In this document: piece by piece, positions 9,322 to 17,520 of the stretch | Numbering within the stretch: the first letter of the stretch is position 1 | How the letters are laid out: every line of letters begins with the position of its first letter | Source: an uncultured Draconibacterium sp. | Lineage (GTDB): Bacteria; Bacteroidota; Bacteroidia; Bacteroidales; Prolixibacteraceae | Assembly (NCBI GenBank): GCA_947492175.1 | Contig: CANLMQ010000004.1 | Coordinates: 62,001 to 126,000 of the forward strand | Length of the DNA stretch: 64,000 nt | Direction: 5' to 3' | Program-made: the position numbers and the translations under genes | Notes under the pieces: generated by a model | Seen by the model: only the letters and a program-made list of their open reading frames with translations | Told to the model about the DNA's origin: nothing | The model's database searches: none

Positions 9322-10185
9322 ATGCTAAAAAAAGAGTATTATTGTTTGGTTTCCGGGCTACCCGATTTGTTATTCAACGAAAACAAACTGGCTTTAACCA
9401 GCCTGAAATTCCGGGAAGAGCTGAAACACCAACTTAGCCGTTCCGACTACAAGCTGGTTGAGTATCTTTTTTTGCCTTTCGACGATAAAAACCTGATAAA
9501 CTTTCTTTTTCAACAAGACAACCCTTTTCATTCGCTCGGAACGATTTCAAAAAAAGTTTTAGAAGAACAACTCACCCCCTCTGACGAGCAAATAATTCTT
9601 CCTGAATACATGCTTCAGTTTATAAGATGGATGAAAAAAAGAAACTCTAAAGAACTGACATTCAAAGTTGAAAATATTCTCCACACACTGTATTACGAAT
9701 TTGTTTTAACTACTACCAACCAATTTCTAAGAAACTGGCTGTTGTTCGAGTTGAACAGCAAAAATATATTAACGGCTTTTAATTGCATCCGTTATGATTA
9801 CGATTTGGAAGAACACCTGCTTAAGGTTCAGCCAACCAATACGGTTTATTCACTTCTGATTAACAAACGTTTAAAGGCTGAACTGTTTGAAGATAAACTC
9901 TCGTTTAACGATCAGATTTTCAAAATTGCAGAATCGGATACAAAACCCGTTGAAAAGGAAAAAGCTTTGGACAAGATCAGATGGGACTACCTGGATGAAT
10001 ATACCTTTTTTCACTATTTCACCATTGAAAAGATTTTAAGTTTTGTAATAAAACTTATGATCTCTGAAAGATGGATGAAGTTGGATATTGAAACCGGAAG
10101 ACAACTGCTGGACCGATTGATAAACGATCTAAAAACGAGTTACGAGTTCCCGGCAGAATTAAGCTTAGTAAAAAAAACAGGATAA
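9322..10185 (+). CDS. DUF2764 family protein, probable V-ATPase subunit C equivalent
   Basis: This 287-residue soluble, mostly helical protein opens KKEYYCLVSGLPDLLFNE, the typical start of the DUF2764 family found in Bacteroidota and spirochaete V-ATPase operons. In position and size it stands where other V/A-ATPases encode subunit C (the central-stalk socket on the K ring). That equivalence is established by gene context, not by motifs I can show here. It ends one base before the start of subunit A, so the two are translationally close. No catalytic motif is seen. Confidence 0.8.
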   Translation: MLKKEYYCLVSGLPDLLFNENKLALTSLKFREELKHQLSRSDYKLVEYLFLPFDDKNLINFLFQQDNPFHSLGTISKKVLEEQLTPSDEQIILPEYMLQFIRWMKKRNSKELTFKVENILHTLYYEFVLTTTNQFLRNWLLFELNSKNILTAFNCIRYDYDLEEHLLKVQPTNTVYSLLINKRLKAELFEDKLSFNDQIFKIAESDTKPVEKEKALDKIRWDYLDEYTFFHYFTIEKILSFVIKLMISERWMKLDIETGRQLLDRLINDLKTSYEFPAELSLVKKTG

Positions 10186-10186
10186 A

Positions 10187-11959
10187 ATGACTACCACAGG
10201 AAAAGTTGCAGGAATTATTGCAAACCTCGTTATTGTAGAGGTAGATGGCCCGGTTTCGCAAAACGAAATCTGTTACATCGACCATGCAGGGATAAAACTT
10301 ATGGCCGAAGTAATCCGAATCGGCTCTAAGAATGCCTACATACAGGTTTTTGAAAGCACCCGTGGATTAAAAACCGGCACCAATGTCGAGTTTACCGGAC
10401 ACATGCTGGAAGCTACTCTTGGTCCCGGAATCCTCTCGAAAAACTTTGATGGACTGCAACACGACCTGGATAAAATGGAAGGTATTTTCCTGCAAAAAGG
10501 AGACTATACAAATCCGCTAGAAGAAGATAAACAGTGGACATTTAAACCACTGGCAGATACAGGTGATGAGGTGGAAGCCGGATCGTGGTTAGGCGAGGTA
10601 ACCGAAAACTGGATTCCCCACAAAATAATGGTCCCGTTTACATTCAAAGGCAATTTTACGGTAAAAGAAATAAAACCTGATGGCAGCTATAAAATTAACG
10701 ACACCATTGCTGTTTTAAAGGATAAAAACGGGAAAGAACATAACGTAAGTATGGTGCAAAAATGGCCTGTAAAAATTCCAATTAAAAGCTACAAAGAAAA
10801 ACCACGCCCCTTTGATTTTCTGGAAACCGGAATCCGGGTTATCGACAGTTTAAATCCTATTGTGGAAGGCGGAACCGGTTTTATTCCCGGGCCATTTGGA
10901 ACGGGGAAAACAGTACTGCAACATGCCCTGTCGAAACAAGCCGAAGCAGATATGATTATTGTAGCAGCTTGCGGTGAACGTGCTAATGAGGTAGTGGAAA
11001 TTTTTGCTGAGTTCCCCGAACTGGACGATCCGCGCACGGGCAGAAAATTAATGGAACGCACTACTATTATTGCCAATACCTCGAACATGCCGGTGGCAGC
11101 ACGTGAAGCTTCGGTTTACACAGCCATGACCATTGCCGAATATTACCGTTCTATGGGATTAAAAATTTTGTTGCTCGCTGACTCTACATCGCGCTGGGCG
11201 CAGGCTTTACGCGAAATGTCGAACCGGATGGAGGAATTACCCGGCCCCGATGCCTTCCCTATGGATTTGCCGGCTATAATTTCCAACTTTTATGCACGCG
11301 CCGGATTCGTGTACTTAAACAATGGAAAAACCGGTTCGGTTACCTTTATCGGAACCGTATCACCTGCAGGTGGTAATTTAAAAGAGCCGGTTACCGAAGC
11401 CACTAAAAAAGCAGCCCGTTGTTTTTACTCCCTTTCTCAAAACCGGGCCGACAGTAAACGGTACCCGGCCATCGATGCGGTTGACAGTTACTCGAAATAT
11501 CTGGAATATCCTGAGTTTATTGAATTTGTTTCAGAAACAGTAGCACCCAACTGGGTTGATAATATTTTAAAGGCCAAAAACATTCTTATTCGCGGTCGGG
11601 AAGCATACGAACAAATAAATATACTTGGCGACGATGGCGTACCTGTTGAGTACCACGAAATATTCTGGAAATCGGAGATCATCGATTTTGTAATCCTGCA
11701 ACAAGATGCTTTTGATAAAATTGATGCTTCCACGCCGATCATTCGTCAAAAATATATGATGGAGAAAGTTCTTGCTCTCTCCGATACCCAATTTCAGTTT
11801 GAAAATTTCGAAGAGGTAAATCCTTATTTCAAACGAATAATTAATGTTTTCAAACAAATGAATTATTCAGAGTTTCAATCGGAACAATTTAACAAGTTTG
11901 AAAATGAGCTAAAAGATATAATGGCAGAAAAAGCAGTTGTTGAAATTGAACAAAACTAA
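10187..11959 (+). CDS. atpA: V-type ATP synthase catalytic subunit A
   Basis: This is the catalytic subunit of the V1/A1 sector, 590 residues. It shows the N-terminal beta-barrel (about 1-70), the A-type 'non-homologous' insert (about 110-200), the Walker A loop GPFGTGKT at 235-242 and the catalytic GER motif in AACGERANEVVE shortly after. The ADSTSRWAQALRE sequence follows. The usual Ser of GPFGSGKT is Thr here, a conservative change. The start ATG follows the DUF2764 stop by one base, and subunit B begins 10 bases after its stop. Confidence 0.97.
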   Translation: MTTTGKVAGIIANLVIVEVDGPVSQNEICYIDHAGIKLMAEVIRIGSKNAYIQVFESTRGLKTGTNVEFTGHMLEATLGPGILSKNFDGLQHDLDKMEGIFLQKGDYTNPLEEDKQWTFKPLADTGDEVEAGSWLGEVTENWIPHKIMVPFTFKGNFTVKEIKPDGSYKINDTIAVLKDKNGKEHNVSMVQKWPVKIPIKSYKEKPRPFDFLETGIRVIDSLNPIVEGGTGFIPGPFGTGKTVLQHALSKQAEADMIIVAACGERANEVVEIFAEFPELDDPRTGRKLMERTTIIANTSNMPVAAREASVYTAMTIAEYYRSMGLKILLLADSTSRWAQALREMSNRMEELPGPDAFPMDLPAIISNFYARAGFVYLNNGKTGSVTFIGTVSPAGGNLKEPVTEATKKAARCFYSLSQNRADSKRYPAIDAVDSYSKYLEYPEFIEFVSETVAPNWVDNILKAKNILIRGREAYEQINILGDDGVPVEYHEIFWKSEIIDFVILQQDAFDKIDASTPIIRQKYMMEKVLALSDTQFQFENFEEVNPYFKRIINVFKQMNYSEFQSEQFNKFENELKDIMAEKAVVEIEQN

Positions 11960-11969
11960 AATTAAAGGA

Positions 11970-13292
11970 ATGGAAACTACGGCTTTTCAGAAAATACATA
12001 CAAAGATTGACCAAATAACAAAGGCAACTTGCACTTTGCGGGCAAGCGATATTGGCAACGAAGAAATGGCATTGGTAAACGATAGGTTGGCACAAGTTGT
12101 AAAAATAGAAGGCGACCTGGTGACACTGCAAATTTTTTCCGGCACAGAAGGTATTCCAACCAATGCAGAGGTAGTGTTTCTGGGTCATGCCCCGCAGCTT
12201 GCCGTTAGCGACGAGTTAAGCGGAAGATTCTTTAACGCCTACGGCTCCCCTATTGATGGAGGCCCGGAAGTTGATGGTAATTTAGTTGAAATCGGCGGTC
12301 CGTCTGTAAATCCTGTCCGCCGTAAACAACCATCCGAGTTAATTGCAACCGGTATTGCCGGTATCGACCTTAACAACACGCTGGTTACGGGTCAGAAAAT
12401 CCCATTTTTTGCCGATCCCGACCAACCGTATAATCAAGTAATGGCATTAGTAGCACTTCGGGCAAAGGCCGATAAAATTATTCTGGGCGGTATGGGAATT
12501 ACCAACGACGATTATCTCTTTTTTAAAAACGTATTTGAAAATGCCGGAGCCATCGACCGGATCATTAGTTTTGTAAATACTACAGAAAACCCACCCGTTG
12601 AACGGCTTTTGGTTCCTGACATGGCTTTAACCGCAGCAGAATATTTCGCAGCAGAAAAAAACCAAAGTGTGCTCGTTCTTTTAACCGACATGACACTGTA
12701 TTCAGATGCTTTAAGTATTGTGTCCAATCGTATGGATCAAATTCCTTCGAAAGACAGCATGCCAGGTTCGTTATACAGCGACCTGGCAAAACTCTACGAA
12801 AAAGCAGTCCAGTTTCCCGATGGTGGTTCCATTACCATTATTGCAGTAACCACACTTTCGGGAGGAGATATAACCCATGCCATTCCAGATAACACCGGGT
12901 ACATTACCGAAGGACAGTTGTTCCTTCGGAAAGACACCGATATCGGGAAAGTAATTATCGATCCGTTCAGAAGTCTTTCGCGATTGAAGCAACTGGTAAT
13001 CGGAAAAAAAACACGCGAAGACCATCCTCAGGTAATGAATACAGCCATTCGGCTTTATGCCGACGCTGCCAATGCCAAAACTAAAATTGAAAATGGTTTT
13101 GACCTTACCGATTACGATAAACGAACAATGAGTTTTGCAAAAGAATACTCCGAAAAATTGTTGGCCATTGACATAAATATTGAAATTGATACAATGATCG
13201 ACACAGCATGGAAACTTTTCAACAAATACTTCACGCATGCCGAAACGGGCATTAAAGCTGCATTGGTTGAAAAATACGGAAATCAAAATTGA
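11970..13292 (+). CDS. atpB: V-type ATP synthase regulatory subunit B
   Basis: This is the non-catalytic nucleotide-binding subunit that alternates with A in the V1/A1 hexamer; 440 residues from the ATG at 11970. That start is preferred because AAAGGA lies just before it and the frame upstream overlaps the end of subunit A from a TTG. Visible family features are GHAPQLAVSDELSGRFFNAYG, the G-QKIPFF segment in place of a P-loop, DMTLYSDALSIVSNRMDQIP and GSITIIAVTTLSGGD. Its stop (13290-13292) is followed by the second Usp gene. Confidence 0.96.
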   Translation: METTAFQKIHTKIDQITKATCTLRASDIGNEEMALVNDRLAQVVKIEGDLVTLQIFSGTEGIPTNAEVVFLGHAPQLAVSDELSGRFFNAYGSPIDGGPEVDGNLVEIGGPSVNPVRRKQPSELIATGIAGIDLNNTLVTGQKIPFFADPDQPYNQVMALVALRAKADKIILGGMGITNDDYLFFKNVFENAGAIDRIISFVNTTENPPVERLLVPDMALTAAEYFAAEKNQSVLVLLTDMTLYSDALSIVSNRMDQIPSKDSMPGSLYSDLAKLYEKAVQFPDGGSITIIAVTTLSGGDITHAIPDNTGYITEGQLFLRKDTDIGKVIIDPFRSLSRLKQLVIGKKTREDHPQVMNTAIRLYADAANAKTKIENGFDLTDYDKRTMSFAKEYSEKLLAIDINIEIDTMIDTAWKLFNKYFTHAETGIKAALVEKYGNQN

Positions 13293-13315
13293 GATTAACA
13301 AAAAAAGAACTGGTT

Positions 13316-14434
13316 ATGGAAAATCAATTAATTACACTACTTCGAATTACAACACCCAATCTTGGCAGTTTTGTAAAAAACAAGTTGGAATCGCATGGGA
13401 TAGAAGTGTTTTTCACAAACGAAGGATTATCTGTAAGTGATAAATACAATCCTAACGAGGTGTTGTTAAAAGTTAAAGCCAAACATACCGAACAAGCAAT
13501 TGAAATACTTTTGCGCATCCACAAAGATTATGATTTAGACAAAGTAAAAGAAGATGAAAGCTTTGCTGAATTAAGAAAAATTCTTGTGCCGGTAAAACTT
13601 AGCAATGATTGTATAGAATTATGCCGCTATGCCATGAGCCTTGCAAAAAAAACAAATGCCGAGGTAAAACTGCTTTATGTGTATGCCGATCCTACGTTCA
13701 ACGAGCCCGAAAGACATACAGCATCGTGGGAAAAACATGTACGTATGGAATTGCAGGAAGCTTTTGAAAAGGCACAGCTTAAGCTGGTTAATTTTAGCCG
13801 CGATCTAAGAAAACACATTCCCAAAGAATTATTCGAAAATGTAAAAATACATTACCGTATGTTAAAAGGAACACCGGTAAATGTAATTACTGCTGCTTGC
13901 AAAAGATATCATCCAGATGTGATTTTGATGGGCACAAAATCAAAACGTAAAGAAAATGGCGAATTTTATGGTAAAACCTTACTCAAGGTAATTGAGCATA
14001 CACATTATCCGGTATTAGCAGTTCCCGTTTCTGCAACATTTAAGGGGAAAGAAAAAATTAATGTTATGTACGCCACCAATTTTTACGATGCCGATAATTC
14101 GTCGTTAAACAAACTTCTGGATATTTTAAAAGCATTCGACAAAAAAATTCACTGTGTGCATATCGACTTAAACGACGACCCGCATCATCAGCAAAAAGTG
14201 GACGAGCTGAATAAAATGTTGGAAAGAAATTACAGCGAATACAACATTAAATGCGTTTTATTTGAAAGTGATAACATTGTTACAGGATTCGACAAATTTA
14301 TTGAAGCCAACGACATTGATATTATTTCAATATCGAAGGTAAAACATTCAGCATTTTATAAAATGTTTCACTCCGATTTGTCGGCACGACTTGTTACGAC
14401 AAAGAATATTCCTATTCTGATTTTTCCGGTTTAA
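13316..14434 (+). CDS. Universal stress protein with N-terminal DUF2007-like domain, inside the V-ATPase operon
   Basis: This 372-residue protein has three parts. Residues 1-75 form a small alpha/beta domain resembling DUF2007/signal-transducing modules (LITLLRITTPNLGSFVKNKL). Residues 88-240 form a Usp domain with ILVPVKLSNDC and a partly kept nucleotide loop, GTKSKRKENGEFYGKT. Residues 245-372 form a second Usp-like domain. The ATG at 13316 is chosen over an upstream TTG that overlaps the atpB stop. The gene sits between ATPase subunits B and D, where a subunit gene would be expected, so a role in controlling or assembling the pump is plausible but unproven. Confidence 0.82.
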   Translation: MENQLITLLRITTPNLGSFVKNKLESHGIEVFFTNEGLSVSDKYNPNEVLLKVKAKHTEQAIEILLRIHKDYDLDKVKEDESFAELRKILVPVKLSNDCIELCRYAMSLAKKTNAEVKLLYVYADPTFNEPERHTASWEKHVRMELQEAFEKAQLKLVNFSRDLRKHIPKELFENVKIHYRMLKGTPVNVITAACKRYHPDVILMGTKSKRKENGEFYGKTLLKVIEHTHYPVLAVPVSATFKGKEKINVMYATNFYDADNSSLNKLLDILKAFDKKIHCVHIDLNDDPHHQQKVDELNKMLERNYSEYNIKCVLFESDNIVTGFDKFIEANDIDIISISKVKHSAFYKMFHSDLSARLVTTKNIPILIFPV

Positions 14435-14479
14435 TGCATCTTTTAATTAATCGACTAAAAAGTACATAAACAGAACAAT

Positions 14480-15085
14480 TTGGCTATTAAATTTCAATAC
14501 AATAAAACGGCTTTGCAAAGTCTGAATAAACAACTAAATGTCAGGCTAAAAGCTCTTCCTACGCTAAAAAATAAGGAGGCAGCCCTACGTTTGGAGGTAA
14601 AAAAAGCCAAAAACAAAACCCTCGAACTGGAACATGAGCTGCAACTAAATATCAGCTTAAATGCCGATTCGTTTGGTTTATGGAACGAATATCTTCCGCA
14701 ATTAATTACCGTTGGCGAGGTTAAAACTACTTCGAAAAAAATTGCAGGAATTTCGGTACCTGTACTAAACGAAATATATTTTAAAGAAGAGAAATTCAGC
14801 CTTTTTGGTAATCCCAAATGGTTTCCACAAGGAATTGAACTGATAAAAGAGCTGGCTAAAATTGTTATCGAAAAAGAGATTTTCAACCGAAAAATGTTGT
14901 TGCTCGATCATGGCAGAAGAAAGACAACTCAAAAGGTAAATCTGTACGAAAAGGTACAAATACCGAATTACGAAGATGCAATCAGAAAAATAAAACGCTT
15001 CTTAGAAGATGAAGAAAACCTGTCCAAGTCGGCCCAAAAAATTGTAAAAAAGCGTCAGCAAAAACAAAAAGAAGTACCCGCATGA
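14480..15085 (+). CDS. atpD: V-type ATP synthase subunit D (TTG start)
   Basis: This is the central rotor shaft subunit, 201 residues and almost wholly helical. The N-terminus AIKFQYNKTALQSLNKQL is the standard opening of Bacteroidota D subunits and reads from a TTG at 14480, so the start is TTG and not ATG. No strong Shine-Dalgarno sequence precedes it, as is common in Bacteroidota. The protein ends in a basic helix (KSAQKIVKKRQQKQKE). It overlaps the start of subunit I by four bases (ATGA), indicating translational coupling. Confidence 0.93.
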   Translation: MAIKFQYNKTALQSLNKQLNVRLKALPTLKNKEAALRLEVKKAKNKTLELEHELQLNISLNADSFGLWNEYLPQLITVGEVKTTSKKIAGISVPVLNEIYFKEEKFSLFGNPKWFPQGIELIKELAKIVIEKEIFNRKMLLLDHGRRKTTQKVNLYEKVQIPNYEDAIRKIKRFLEDEENLSKSAQKIVKKRQQKQKEVPA

Positions 15086-16887
15086 TTGTACCGATGCTAA
15101 AATATACCTTTTTGGTATTCCATAAGGAATACATGGTTTTTCTTGAAAAAATACAGGAACTTGGTGTAGTTCATGTGGTAAAAAAAGACATTGAAATTTC
15201 GGAAGAAACGGAACAAAAACTTAACGAAATAAATGATTGCGAAAATACAATTCAGTTTCTGATACAAAGAGAAATTAAAACAACTCATGAGGAAACCGGA
15301 CCTGACGGAAAGGAAACTGTTTTTGATATACTGCAAAAACAAATAGAGCTGGAACAACTTGAGATAAAACTGGAAGAAACTCAAAAGTTGTACGACAAAA
15401 TACGTCATTGGGGGGATTTTTCGCCTGAGGTAATTCATAAATTAAGGACGGAGAATATTTTTCTTCACTTCTTCCGGGTAAGCAGGAAAAAATATGCTGA
15501 GTTAGAAAAAGAACATTTACCAGTTGAAATCATTTCTGAACAAGGAAACCAACTTCTAATTGTTTTAATACATACAAACAACAGCATCATCGAAATCGAT
15601 GCAGAAGAGTTAATACTGCCGGAAATTCCTTATACACAGCTAAAAAACCAGCTGGTTGAGCTGGGCACAAAAATTGAAACTATCCATTTACTATTCGATG
15701 ATTATGCGGGTAAATCCATCCTTCAACTAAAGGAATACAAAGCAAAAATAATCAATAACCTGAAATTCGATACGGTGATTCTGAACACCTCAAAACAAGC
15801 CAATAATAAACTGATGGTACTCGAAGGTTGGGTTCCCAAATCACAAAAACCATCGCTTAATCAGTTTTTGGAAAAAAGTGGCATCTTGTTTATTTCAGAT
15901 AAAGCCACACCCGGCGATGATATTCCGGTGCTGTTAAAAAACAATCCCTTTGGTAAGTTATTCGAGCCAATTGGATCCATGTTCTCACTTCCCGATTATT
16001 CAGAACTGGATTTGACCGTATTTTTTGCCCCTTTCTTTATGCTGTTTTTCGGATTCTGTCTCGGAGATGCAGGTTACGGACTCCTGTTTTTGCTTGGTGC
16101 CGGACTGTACAAACTAAAAGCCCCCAAAGCGATAAAACCCTACCTTACATTAATCCAGTTACTCGGTGTGGCAACTATTATTTTCGGAACCATTTCAGGT
16201 ACACTGTTCGGAATTAATCTAATTGAAACTGAATTTACAATAACCGATAATGTTCGCAGACTGTTTTTAAATCCAAATAGAATGTTTAGCCTTTCATTAA
16301 TACTCGGTGGTATACAAATTATTTTCGGACTCTTTATTCGCGCAGCCAACCAGATAAAACAATTCGGGTTTCAATATGCCCTGGCAACACTGGGTTGGTT
16401 AACCATTCTTATCGGATGTGCAGTGTATTTCCTTCTTATTCGCGCAGAAATAGTTGCGGTAAATAAAACTATCTTATACGCAATTCTTATAGTTGGAGGC
16501 TTTTTTATCCTGTTTTTCAGCGATCCGGGAGTAAATATATTTGCACGAATTGGAAAAGGTGTTTGGGATGTCTACTCGACGGTAACCGGCATTTTTGGCG
16601 ACCTGTTATCTTATATCCGACTATTTGCTCTTGGGCTTTCAAGTGCAATTTTAGGATTTGTAATTAATGACATCGGCTTGCAGATATTAAGCTCTTCAAA
16701 AATTTTGGGACCTGTATTTTTTGTCATCTTTCTTATTCTCGGACATACATTAAACATTCTTATTTCATCGTTGGGATCGTTTGTGCATCCCATGCGTTTA
16801 ACTTTTGTTGAATTTTACAAAAATGCCGGATTTAAAGGAGGTGGAGTAGAATATGAACCATTTAAAAAGGGCACAGAAGTAACCTGA
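15082..16887 (+). CDS. atpI: V-type ATP synthase subunit I (a-type membrane subunit)
   Basis: This is the stator membrane subunit that forms the ion half-channels against the K ring; 601 residues. The first half (about 1-300) is a soluble, charged, coiled-coil-rich region. The second half has about seven or eight transmembrane helices, beginning at DLTVFFAPFFMLFFGFCLGDAGYG. Conserved motifs include the FCLGDAGYGL segment and, near the end, DLLSYIRLFALGLSSAILGFVIN, which carries the essential Arg. It is translationally coupled to subunit D and followed 33 bases later by K. Confidence 0.95.
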   Translation: MIVPMLKYTFLVFHKEYMVFLEKIQELGVVHVVKKDIEISEETEQKLNEINDCENTIQFLIQREIKTTHEETGPDGKETVFDILQKQIELEQLEIKLEETQKLYDKIRHWGDFSPEVIHKLRTENIFLHFFRVSRKKYAELEKEHLPVEIISEQGNQLLIVLIHTNNSIIEIDAEELILPEIPYTQLKNQLVELGTKIETIHLLFDDYAGKSILQLKEYKAKIINNLKFDTVILNTSKQANNKLMVLEGWVPKSQKPSLNQFLEKSGILFISDKATPGDDIPVLLKNNPFGKLFEPIGSMFSLPDYSELDLTVFFAPFFMLFFGFCLGDAGYGLLFLLGAGLYKLKAPKAIKPYLTLIQLLGVATIIFGTISGTLFGINLIETEFTITDNVRRLFLNPNRMFSLSLILGGIQIIFGLFIRAANQIKQFGFQYALATLGWLTILIGCAVYFLLIRAEIVAVNKTILYAILIVGGFFILFFSDPGVNIFARIGKGVWDVYSTVTGIFGDLLSYIRLFALGLSSAILGFVINDIGLQILSSSKILGPVFFVIFLILGHTLNILISSLGSFVHPMRLTFVEFYKNAGFKGGGVEYEPFKKGTEVT

Positions 16888-16920
16888 AAATTTGAATAAT
16901 AAACTTTAAACTATAATATC

Positions 16921-17376
16921 ATGACAACAGCAGTAATTTTAGCTTACATAGGTTTGGCAATTATGTTGATCTTTTCAGGAGTTGGCAGTGCCATTGGAGT
17001 TTCGAAAGGTGGTAATGCAACGGTTGGAGCATTAAAAAAGAAGCCCGACAAATTCGGCAGCTATCTTCTTTTAAGTGCACTACCCGGCACACAGGGATTA
17101 TATGGTTTCGCAGGCTTTTTTATCATCAACAGTTCCGGAATTATTACATCAGAAATGACCATGCTCCAAGGGATTGCAATAATGGCTGCAGGACTGACAC
17201 TGGGATTTGTGGGCTTTTTTTCGGCATTAAATCAGGGAGGAGTAACTTCAAACGGAATAGCCGGAATTGGTTCGGGACACGATATTTTTGGTAAAACAAT
17301 GGTGTTGGCAGTGTTCCCCGAGCTTTATGCAATTATAGCTTTTGCAGCTACTTTTTTAATCAGCATGAGTCTGTAA
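16921..17376 (+). CDS. atpK: V-type ATP synthase proteolipid subunit K, Na+-type signature
   Basis: This is the membrane rotor-ring subunit, 151 residues, with four transmembrane helices in two hairpins. The ion-binding Glu134 is in FPELYAI of helix 4. Leu54, Thr57 and Gln58 (in ALPGTQGLYG) and Gln105 match in identity and spacing the Na+ ligands described for Enterococcus hirae NtpK (Leu61, Thr64, Gln65, Gln110, Glu139). The ring is therefore predicted to carry Na+. It is the last gene of the operon and is followed by a hairpin and terminator before the convergent rhaA. Confidence 0.94.
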   Translation: MTTAVILAYIGLAIMLIFSGVGSAIGVSKGGNATVGALKKKPDKFGSYLLLSALPGTQGLYGFAGFFIINSSGIITSEMTMLQGIAIMAAGLTLGFVGFFSALNQGGVTSNGIAGIGSGHDIFGKTMVLAVFPELYAIIAFAATFLISMSL

Positions 17377-17428
17377 AATTGGCTTAACTATAAATTGAAA
17401 TAATTCTGTTAACCAATAAATAGGCAAA

Positions 17429-17451
17429 GAGCCGTCACATAATGACAGCTC
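17429..17451. other. Hairpin after the V-ATPase operon
   Basis: GAGC-c-GTCA, loop CATAA and TGAC-a-GCTC form an interrupted 9-bp stem. It lies between the two convergent operons, upstream of the stronger terminator at 17456-17495, and may act with it. Confidence 0.4.
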
Positions 17452-17455
17452 CTCA

Positions 17456-17495
17456 AGTCAGCCAACATTAAAAATAATGCCGGCCTGACTTTTTA
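17456..17495 (+). terminator. Terminator of the V-ATPase operon
   Basis: AGTCAGCC and GGCCTGACT pair (one bulged base) around an A-rich loop and are followed by TTTTT. It is placed 80 bases after the atpK stop, between convergent genes, so it terminates the ATPase operon. Confidence 0.6.
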
Positions 17496-17520
17496 CTAAA
17501 ATCTATATTTAAACGAAAAT

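Noticed and set aside
12771..13301. 176-codon minus-strand open frame opposite atpB
   Set aside because: It is antisense to a conserved ATPase subunit and its peptide shows no domain.
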